9,978 bases of DNA. Origin: Saprospiraceae bacterium. GTDB lineage: Bacteria > Bacteroidota > Bacteroidia > Chitinophagales > Saprospiraceae. The notes beneath the pieces are model-generated. The model searched no databases. It had not been told where the DNA came from and was given only the letters and a program-made list of their open reading frames with translations. Numbering within the stretch: the first letter of the stretch is position 1; every line of letters begins with the position of its first letter. Of this stretch, positions 1 to 4,547 are shown in pieces. Location: the NCBI GenBank assembly GCA_020528935.1, contig JAJDFU010000209.1, forward strand, positions 1 through 9,978, written 5' to 3'. The position numbers and the translations under genes were made by a program.

Positions 1-110
1 TGGTGTGGTTTGGGGGGGGGCTGTGCGGGGTAGTGGTGTGACGTTAGTTAGTTGGACGTGGACCGTGTCAGGTGGGTTCCTTCGGGTCGGGGGGCTGATA
101 GGGGCTACCC
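1..110. other. G/T-skewed contig end, probably unreliable sequence
   Basis: The first ~110 bases are dominated by G and T, include a run of nine G (12-20), and contain very little A or C in the first 60 bases, unlike the balanced GC-rich sequence that follows. I see no gene, promoter or RNA here. The right edge of the window shows comparable decay inside aroE, so I infer low-coverage read ends at both contig termini rather than biology. A genuine low-complexity intergenic stretch is the alternative. Confidence 0.5.
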
Positions 111-175
111 AACGAAACTTTTGAAGGCTCCAAGACGTAGAAAGTGTGGGCTGCGTTAGTAAAAAAAAACAGCTT

Positions 176-541
176 ATGCGACTTGCGAAGATCCTTCTGT
201 ACATCCTCATCCCGGGTATGCTCTTGTTCCTGTTCCTGGCCCTGCGCCCCATCTCGGTGCATTCCCTGGCCGATTGCGGGGAGGCCGAAGGGGAGCTGCT
301 GCGCCTGGAAGAAACGGGCGTGCGCGACCTGTCCCTTTGGATCGCCGGGGATGAGCGGCACTTTTACATCAACCGCGGCCTGGAAAAGGGCCTGGACCTG
401 GATGCGCTGCAGGCCGGGCTGCTGGGCCGGCCCGTCACCCTGCACTACGCCCGCCACTGGACGCCGCTGGATCCCTTCTCCAACCACCGCCACGTAGTAC
501 AACTGGAAGCGGGCGGGGAATTGGTTTTCCGTGCGTTTTGA
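176..541 (+). CDS. Small membrane-anchored protein of unknown function
   Basis: A 121-residue protein that I do not recognise. Residues 5-23 form one strongly hydrophobic segment (ILLYILIPGMLLFLFLAL) after a short basic start (MRLAK), so it should be an inner-membrane anchor or uncleaved signal. The remaining ~95 residues are soluble, acidic to neutral and Leu-rich, without cysteine pairs or a motif I can name. A GTG at 146 would add ten residues (MGCVSKKKQL), but the ATG at 176 gives a normal membrane-protein start and is preferred. No clear ribosome-binding site or promoter precedes it, and the upstream sequence is suspect. It converges with miaE, its stop lying 18 bp from the miaE stop, with no obvious terminator between them. 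The frame, composition and hydrophobic start support a real gene; the function is open. Confidence 0.6.
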   Translation: MRLAKILLYILIPGMLLFLFLALRPISVHSLADCGEAEGELLRLEETGVRDLSLWIAGDERHFYINRGLEKGLDLDALQAGLLGRPVTLHYARHWTPLDPFSNHRHVVQLEAGGELVFRAF

Positions 542-559
542 GAGAGAATGCTCCGGGGG

Positions 560-1153
560 TCAGTGCATCCGGTCGCCGCGGACCTCCAGCTTTTCCAGGA
601 CGGTGGCTTCGTAGGCCAGGTAGTCGGCCCAGCGCCGTCGGGTGGCCTCCTCGCCGCAGTACAGCCTGGCCAGGCGGATGAAGAGCTTGTAGTGGCCGGC
701 TTCGGCCACCATGAAGGTGTGGTAGAAGTCGCGCAGGGATTCCTCGCCGATGTGGAGGGAGAGCAGGCGAAAGCGCTCGCAGGAGCGCGCTTCGATGAGG
801 GCGCAGGTGAGCAGGCGCTCCAGCAGGCGCTCCTCGGGCCGGCCGCCCTTGCGCTGGAATTGCAGCAGGGCGTTGACGTACTCGTCCTTGCGCTGGCGGC
901 CCAGGGGCAGGCCCCGCTTGTCGAGCTCGGCCAGCACCAGCCGGAAGTGGCCCCACTCCTCGGTGACGACGGGCGCCAGCTCGCGCACCAATTCCTCCCG
1001 CTCGGGATAGGCCTGGATGAGGGAAATGCAGGCCGTGGCCGCTTTCTGCTCGCAATAGGCGTGATCGGTGAGGATCTCGCCCAGGTCCATTTCCGCCAGG
1101 TTCACCCAGCGCGGGTCGGTGGGCAGCTGCAAGCCGAGTTTGGTGGTTTTCAT
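560..1153 (-). CDS. miaE: tRNA-(ms2io6A)-hydroxylase MiaE
   Basis: A 197-residue protein, the usual MiaE length. The family performs the O2-dependent hydroxylation of 2-methylthio-N6-isopentenyladenosine at position 37 of tRNAs reading UNN codons, after MiaA and MiaB. It is a cytosolic four-helix ferritin-like diiron enzyme. The expected ligand pattern is visible: E35 in the first helix (DHAYCEQKAA), E66-x2-H69 (EEWGHF), E121 in the third helix (ALIEARSCERF) and E151-x2-H154 (AEAGHY). The N-terminal LPTDPRWV segment also fits the family. The ATG at 1153 is the natural start. A Bacteroidota-type -7 element ends four bases upstream, so the mRNA may be leaderless. The gene is monocistronic, converges with the small membrane protein gene, and is preceded by a heptanucleotide array that starts 36 bp before the start codon. 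No key residue is missing. Other ferritin-like enzymes are an unlikely alternative given the motif spacing. Confidence 0.92.
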   Translation of the reverse strand: MKTTKLGLQLPTDPRWVNLAEMDLGEILTDHAYCEQKAATACISLIQAYPEREELVRELAPVVTEEWGHFRLVLAELDKRGLPLGRQRKDEYVNALLQFQRKGGRPEERLLERLLTCALIEARSCERFRLLSLHIGEESLRDFYHTFMVAEAGHYKLFIRLARLYCGEEATRRRWADYLAYEATVLEKLEVRGDRMH

Positions 1154-1157
1154 AGGG

Positions 1158-1165
1158 CAAAGATA
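1158..1165 (-). promoter_or_regulatory. -7 promoter element of miaE (TATCTTTG)
   Basis: On the minus strand TATCTTTG matches the Bacteroidota -7 consensus TAnnTTTG exactly. Four bases separate it from the miaE ATG, so transcription would begin at or next to the start codon. No TTG is present at the expected -33 distance; that position falls in a run of six G on the plus strand (1184-1189) at the edge of the heptamer array. Confidence 0.65.
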
Positions 1166-1188
1166 GGGTACTTGGAGCAGTCTGGGGG

Positions 1189-1349
1189 GAGTCTTTAGTC
1201 CTGAGTCTTTAGTCCTGAGTCCTGAGTCTTTAGTCTTGAGTCTTTAGTCCTGAGTCTTGAGTCTTTAGTCCTGAGTCTTTAGTCTTGAGTCTTTAGTCCT
1301 GAGTCTTGAGTCTTGAGTCTTTAGTCTTGAGTCTTGAGTCCGCAGTCTG
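1189..1349. repeat. Heptanucleotide tandem array, 23 units of (G/T)AGTC(C/T)T
   Basis: Twenty-one uninterrupted 7-bp units (1189-1335) have only four sequences: GAGTCTT (12 copies), TAGTCCT (5), TAGTCTT (3) and GAGTCCT (1). Two decayed units follow, GAGTCCG and CAGTCTG. There is no insertion, deletion or spacer. Units 6-12 (1224-1272) and 13-19 (1273-1321) match at 47 of 49 positions, showing expansion by a 49-bp block as well as by single units. A lone CAGTCTG at 1179-1185 mirrors the last unit, so the array is bracketed by the same heptamer. The plus strand contains AGTC but not GACT, so single strands cannot form hairpins. The array fills most of the 315-bp gap between two minus-strand genes. 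It is not a CRISPR (no spacers) and not coding (TAG recurs in the units). Slipped-strand instability is expected for such an array. Confidence 0.95.
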
Positions 1350-1376
1350 CGCGGCGGTGCTGGGGGAGGTGTTTTG

Positions 1377-1390
1377 TAGTCTTTAGTGCG
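1377..1390. repeat. Detached remnant of the heptamer array
   Basis: TAGTCTT followed by TAGTGCG repeats the array unit 27 bp beyond its end. The intervening 1350-1376 is unrelated GC-rich sequence. This is either a remnant of a formerly longer array or a second seed for expansion. Confidence 0.6.
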
Positions 1391-1403
1391 GAATGTGCGG
1401 CGC

Positions 1404-1443
1404 AAAAAAAACCGGCGGGAGATCGCATGGGTTTTCCGCCGGT
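1404..1443 (-). terminator. Intrinsic terminator of the 1469-1846 gene
   Basis: Read on the minus strand, ACCGGCGG (1443-1436) pairs perfectly with CCGCCGGT (1418-1411) across a 17-nt loop, and a run of seven T follows directly (1410-1404). It begins 25 bp after the stop codon of the minus-strand gene. No T-run follows the hairpin on the plus strand, so it acts in one direction only, which supports that gene being expressed. Confidence 0.88.
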
Positions 1444-1468
1444 CGGTTTGCCTTGCTGTGTTGGCCGG

Positions 1469-1846
1469 TTACTTCTTGCTCAGCAGGTAGAAGCGCGACT
1501 TGGCCTCGGGATCGGCATCGGAACGTTTCGTGCCGGAAGGATCCTTGCGATTGGTTTCCCAGCTGTCTTCCAGTTGCCAGCCCATCTCGTAGAGGTAGTT
1601 GAGCAGCAGTACCGGATTGTCGTACACGACGGCCTGGGGGCTTCCTGCTACGGTGAGCAGATAATCTTTGGGGCGTTGCTGTTCGCCGGGGTAGATGTAC
1701 ACCCGGCCGGTCTGTGGAACGTATTCCATCCCCATGAAGTTGGATTGCAGGGTGGCGAGGTCCAGCCCGCCCGCTACGAAACTCTGGGCGTCCGCAGCTG
1801 TAAGAAAGAGCCCGAAGAAAAGGGCTGCAAAAAATGATCGGATCAT
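1469..1846 (-). CDS. Small secreted protein of unknown function
   Basis: A 125-residue protein that I do not recognise. It has a clear Sec signal peptide: a basic start (MIRS), a hydrophobic core (FFAALFFGLFLTA) and a cleavage site after ADA at residues 18-20, leaving about 105 residues in the periplasm or outside. There is no lipobox. The mature part is soluble, lacks cysteine, contains a segment YVPQTGRVYIYPGEQQRPKD, and ends basic and polar (FYLLSKK). The gene stands alone: its own terminator follows, and upstream lies a divergent tRNA gene. A weak promoter candidate, TATTTTTC on the minus strand (1878-1871), differs by one base from TAnnTTTG and lies 24 bp before the ATG, but it has no TTG partner at the usual distance. 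A 13-bp palindrome ATGATC-G-GATCAT (1834-1846) covers the first codons. The signal peptide and terminator make the gene credible. Confidence 0.72.
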   Translation of the reverse strand: MIRSFFAALFFGLFLTAADAQSFVAGGLDLATLQSNFMGMEYVPQTGRVYIYPGEQQRPKDYLLTVAGSPQAVVYDNPVLLLNYLYEMGWQLEDSWETNRKDPSGTKRSDADPEAKSRFYLLSKK

Positions 1847-1937
1847 CGGTGTTCGTTTTTATTGTTGACGGAAAAATAGAAAAAACCTGCCAAACGGACC
1901 GTTGAAAACCCCTTCGCGGAAAAGCGCCAAAACCCTT

Positions 1938-1945
1938 ATCTTTGT
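1938..1945 (+). promoter_or_regulatory. -7 element upstream of tRNA-Arg
   Basis: TATCTTTG is an exact match to the Bacteroidota -7 consensus and is identical to the element before miaE. It lies 76 bp before the mature tRNA 5' end, so a 5' leader of about 70 nt would have to be removed by RNase P. I could not find a TTG at the usual upstream distance; the nearest (1902-1904) is too far. Confidence 0.55.
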
Positions 1946-2021
1946 GCCCGATCTGGAAAAAGGGTGGCGGAAAGGGCGGTTGCGGGCCGCTGTTTCACAC
2001 CCGAGCGCCCTGCCTCACGAT

Positions 2022-2096
2022 GCTCTCGTAGTACAATGGATAGTACGTGGGTCTCCGGAACCCAAGATCTAGGTTCGATTCCTAGCGAGAGCACCA
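2022..2096 (+). tRNA. tRNA-Arg(CCG)
   Basis: A full cloverleaf folds by eye. The acceptor arm GCTCTCG (2022-2028) pairs with CGAGAGC (2086-2092). The D stem is GTAC/GTAC (2031-2034, 2043-2046). The anticodon stem TGGGT/ACCCA (2048-2052, 2060-2064) encloses the loop CTCCGGA with anticodon CCG at 2055-2057. A four-base variable loop follows, then the T stem CTAGG/CCTAG around TTCGATT. The discriminator base is A (2093) and CCA is encoded (2094-2096). CCG reads the arginine codon CGG, a codon that a GC-rich genome uses often. It is a single tRNA, not an array. Confidence 0.97.
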
Positions 2097-2113
2097 ACGC
2101 CCGCGCAGGGCAA

Positions 2114-2146
2114 GCCCGGGGCTGCGCCTTTTCCCTGGGCTTTTTT
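2114..2146 (+). terminator. Intrinsic terminator after tRNA-Arg
   Basis: GCCCGGGG (2114-2121) pairs with CCCTGGGC (2133-2140) over eight pairs including one G-T, followed immediately by six T (2141-2146). It starts 18 bp after the tRNA CCA end. The loop contains CTGCGC (2122-2127), which is complementary to GCGCAG (2103-2108) just upstream, so a competing or pseudoknotted pairing is possible. Confidence 0.82.
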
Positions 2147-2223
2147 GTTGGCGGCAGGGCCAACCCGCGGCGGACTTGTAGTGTTGTCTCCGCTGAAAAC
2201 CGGTAACGGAAGCAGACTCGGAT
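2147..2223 (+). other. Leader region before gldA
   Basis: This 77-bp gap between the tRNA terminator and gldA should hold the gld promoter, but I cannot identify one with confidence. TAGTGTTG (2179-2186) is one mismatch from TAnnTTTG and lacks a TTG 20 bp upstream. A six-pair hairpin GTTGGC/GCCAAC (2147-2152 with 2159-2164) opens the region. There is no Shine-Dalgarno-like sequence before the ATG at 2224. Read-through from the tRNA unit is another possibility. Confidence 0.4.
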
Positions 2224-3129
2224 ATGTCGGTACGCGTTCAGGAACTCAGCAAAGTCTTCGGCACCCAGCGGGCGGTGGACCAGGTGTCCTTCCAGGCCCG
2301 CGAGGGGGAGATCCTGGGCTTTCTGGGGCCCAACGGCGCCGGCAAGAGCACCTGCATGAAGATCATCACCACCTTCATTCCGCCCACGGCGGGCCGGGTG
2401 GAGGTATGCGGCCAGGACGTGCAGGCGCATCCGCTGGCCGTGCGCCGCCGCATCGGCTACCTGCCGGAGACCAACCCCCTGTACCGCGATATGTACGTGC
2501 GCGAGTACCTCCGCTTCATCGCCTCCCTGCACCGGCTGAAGGATGCCCGCACCCGGGTGCAGGCCATGATCGAGCAGACCGGTCTGGAGCGCGAGCAGCA
2601 CAAGCGCATCGGCGCCCTGTCCAAGGGCTACCGGCAGCGCGTGGGCCTGGCCCAGGCCCTGATGCACGATCCCGAGGTGCTCATCCTGGACGAGCCCACT
2701 TCGGGCCTGGACCCCAACCAACTGGTGGAGATCCGCCGCCTGATCAGGGAGCTGGGCCGGAAGAAGACCGTGATCTTTTCCACGCACATCATGCAGGAGG
2801 TGCAGGCCCTCTGCGATCGCGTGCTCATTATCAGCAAGGGGCGCATCGTGGCCAACGATCCCATCGAGCGCCTGCAGCAGCGCATCTCCGGCGAGCGGCA
2901 GGTCACCGTCACCTTTGCCCAGCCCGTGCGCCGGGAGGCCCTGCTCAAGATCCGGCACGTGAAAGCGGCCAGCGAGCTGGGCGACAACCGCTGGAAGCTG
3001 AGCGCCGACGGCAGGCACGACATCCGGCCCGAGGTCTTCCGGTTTGCCGTACACCAAAAACTAACGCTGCTGGAGATGGTCCAGGAGCAATACAGCGTAG
3101 AAGATGTCTTTCAGCAACTTACCCGCTAG
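2224..3129 (+). CDS. gldA: ABC transporter ATPase, gliding-associated GldA
   Basis: A 301-residue ATP-binding subunit that would energise the GldF permease from the cytosolic face of the inner membrane. All nucleotide-binding motifs are intact: Walker A GPNGAGKST (35-43, preceded by L34), signature LSKGYRQRV (132-140), Walker B VLILDEP (152-158), D-loop SGLD (160-163) and switch histidine H188. The Q-loop position reads IGYLPETNPLY, with Glu in place of Gln. I recall this as usual for GldA-type proteins, so I do not regard it as damage. The ~90-residue C-terminal tail fits the GldA length. The phrase RDMYVREYLRF is GldA-like, and gldF and gldG follow on the same strand. In gliding Flavobacteriia GldA, GldF and GldG form an ABC transporter linked to motility, but some gliders lack it, so motility cannot be inferred from this locus alone. 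A generic drug or lipid ABC-2 ATPase is the alternative; synteny argues for GldA. Confidence 0.93.
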   Translation: MSVRVQELSKVFGTQRAVDQVSFQAREGEILGFLGPNGAGKSTCMKIITTFIPPTAGRVEVCGQDVQAHPLAVRRRIGYLPETNPLYRDMYVREYLRFIASLHRLKDARTRVQAMIEQTGLEREQHKRIGALSKGYRQRVGLAQALMHDPEVLILDEPTSGLDPNQLVEIRRLIRELGRKKTVIFSTHIMQEVQALCDRVLIISKGRIVANDPIERLQQRISGERQVTVTFAQPVRREALLKIRHVKAASELGDNRWKLSADGRHDIRPEVFRFAVHQKLTLLEMVQEQYSVEDVFQQLTR

Positions 3130-3802
3130 AGTGATCTTTTTGCTCGCGTTGTGGGGGATTGCTGTACCCGGGCAAGCCCAGGCCGACAGCGTGCTCATTA
3201 CCAAGAATTACAAGTTTGAAGACGGGCTGTACTTTTCCCTGGGCGACTTTCAGCGCAACCGGCCGGCCGTACCCTGGAGCAAGGTGCAGGCCACCCTGGC
3301 CAGCAATCCGAAGACCTTCCTCATCCAGGTGGAGCGGCTGTACGCCGACAGCCTGGGCATCATCGATCCGGTGTCGCTCTGGGGGCTTTGCCTGAAGGGC
3401 ATCCCCTACATTCGCCTGCCGGAAGGGGCCGCGGACAAGGAATTGCCCACCTTTGCCGGCATGCAGGTGCGCGGCCGCATCTGCTACTTCGAATACGCGC
3501 GGGATACGGTGTACCTGCGCGAGATGGCCGCCTACAACCCTCTGACGCGGCGGCCCTTCCGCCGCGGCCGGGTGCCTGTGGAGGAAACCCTGCTGTTCCG
3601 GTGCATGCTCGATTTCGAGACGGGCGAGGTCGCTCCTTTCGACCTTCCCCATTTTCTGGGGTGGATCCGCGAGGACGAGCGCCTGTACCGCACCTTTTCC
3701 GAGATGGATCCGGCCGATGCCGAAGGCAAGCTCTTCAAGGGCTTGCTCATCTACCTGGACCGCAATGCCTTGTTTCTGCCCCGAAACCCCACCCATCCCT
3801 GA
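3104..3802 (+). CDS. Exported protein of unknown function inside the gld cluster
   Basis: A 232-residue protein that I cannot assign to a named family. The first 27 residues form a signal peptide with R9, a hydrophobic core (VIFLLALWGIAVP) and a likely cleavage after AQA (25-27), so the product should be periplasmic or outer-envelope. Directly after it, residues 40-54 read DGLYFSLGDFQRNRP, a segment type (DG-Y-F-DF-NRP) that I recall from many Bacteroidota exported orphans. The ATG at 3104 lies 26 bp inside gldA, suggesting translational coupling. A GTG at 3131, two bases after the gldA stop, is possible but would remove the charged start of the signal peptide. The gene ends three bases before gldF. 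Its place between ATPase and permease genes suggests an envelope partner of the transporter, which is inference. Confidence 0.82.
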   Translation: MSFSNLPARVIFLLALWGIAVPGQAQADSVLITKNYKFEDGLYFSLGDFQRNRPAVPWSKVQATLASNPKTFLIQVERLYADSLGIIDPVSLWGLCLKGIPYIRLPEGAADKELPTFAGMQVRGRICYFEYARDTVYLREMAAYNPLTRRPFRRGRVPVEETLLFRCMLDFETGEVAPFDLPHFLGWIREDERLYRTFSEMDPADAEGKLFKGLLIYLDRNALFLPRNPTHP

Positions 3803-3805
3803 ACT

Positions 3806-4537
3806 ATGTGGAGCATTTATCGCAAGGAACTCAATTCGTTTTTTTCTTCCCTCATCGGGTATATGGTGATCGGCGTCTTTCTGCTGGTCACGGGGCTGGT
3901 GCTGTTCGTCTTTCCGGACACCAGCCTGCTGGAGTACAACTACGCCACCCTGGGGCCGCTCTTCGATCTGGCGCCTTCGGTCTTTCTGTTTCTGATCCCG
4001 GCCATCACCATGCGCTCCTTTGCCGAGGAGAACCAGGCCGGGACCATCGAGCTGCTGACCACCAAGCCGCTGCGCGACCTGGACATCACCCTGGGCAAAT
4101 TCCTGGCCAGCCTCACCCTGGTGGCTTTTGCCCTGCTGCCTACCTTCATCTTCTACTACACGGTGTACGAGCTGGGCATGCCGCGCGGCAACCTGGACAG
4201 CGGCGCGGCCATGGGGTCCTATCTGGGCCTGCTGCTGCTGGCCGCCGTCTTTGTGGCCATCGGCCTGTGGGTGTCTTCCCTCACGCAGAACCAGATCGTG
4301 GCCTTCATTCTGGGAGCGTTTTTCTGTTTTTTGGTGTATTCCGGTTTCGATTACTTCAGCCGCCTGCCGATCTTCGTAGGCCGGGCCGACGACCTGGTGG
4401 CAAAGCTGGGCATCTCGTACCACTACGCCTCCATCAGCCGCGGGCTGATCGACAGCCGCGACCTGGTGTACTTTTTGTCGGCTGCGGCCTTATTTCTCGC
4501 ATTCACCCTGGTGAGCCTGGACCGGCGCCGGTGGTAA
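3806..4537 (+). CDS. gldF: ABC-2 type permease GldF
   Basis: A 243-residue integral membrane protein, the membrane-spanning partner of GldA. About six hydrophobic segments can be placed: 15-36, 52-68, 99-120, 138-157, 163-181 and 221-238. The loop MRSFAEENQAGTIELLTTKP (69-88) is the conserved ABC-2 permease motif that follows the second segment and contacts the ATPase. MWSIYRKELNSFF at the start and the short length without a large extracellular domain fit GldF. The gene starts three bases after the unknown exported protein gene and ends ten bases before gldG, with no ribosome-binding site visible at either junction, consistent with an operon and with weak Shine-Dalgarno use in this phylum. 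A NosY-type or generic ABC-2 permease is the alternative, but the directly following gldG makes GldF the better call. Confidence 0.93.
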   Translation: MWSIYRKELNSFFSSLIGYMVIGVFLLVTGLVLFVFPDTSLLEYNYATLGPLFDLAPSVFLFLIPAITMRSFAEENQAGTIELLTTKPLRDLDITLGKFLASLTLVAFALLPTFIFYYTVYELGMPRGNLDSGAAMGSYLGLLLLAAVFVAIGLWVSSLTQNQIVAFILGAFFCFLVYSGFDYFSRLPIFVGRADDLVAKLGISYHYASISRGLIDSRDLVYFLSAAALFLAFTLVSLDRRRW

Positions 4538-4547
4538 AACGTTTTCC

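Noticed and set aside
116..123. AACTTTTG as a promoter for the 176-541 gene
   Set aside because: It has one mismatch in the key TA, no TTG at the right distance, and lies next to sequence of doubtful quality.
1189..1349. CRISPR array
   Set aside because: The units are 7 bp, contiguous and without spacers, and no cas gene is present.
1334..1837. Plus-strand open frame of 167 codons
   Set aside because: It overlaps the terminator and the signal-peptide gene on the opposite strand, starts inside decayed repeat units, and has no domain or export signal.
1834..1846. 13-bp palindrome ATGATC-G-GATCAT over the start of the secreted orphan gene
   Set aside because: It is short, has an odd centre and is formed by the first codons; without a second copy it is not enough to call an operator.
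1936..3057. Open frame of 373 codons on the minus strand across the tRNA and gldA
   Set aside because: It runs through a tRNA gene and its terminator and lies antisense to a complete ABC ATPase.
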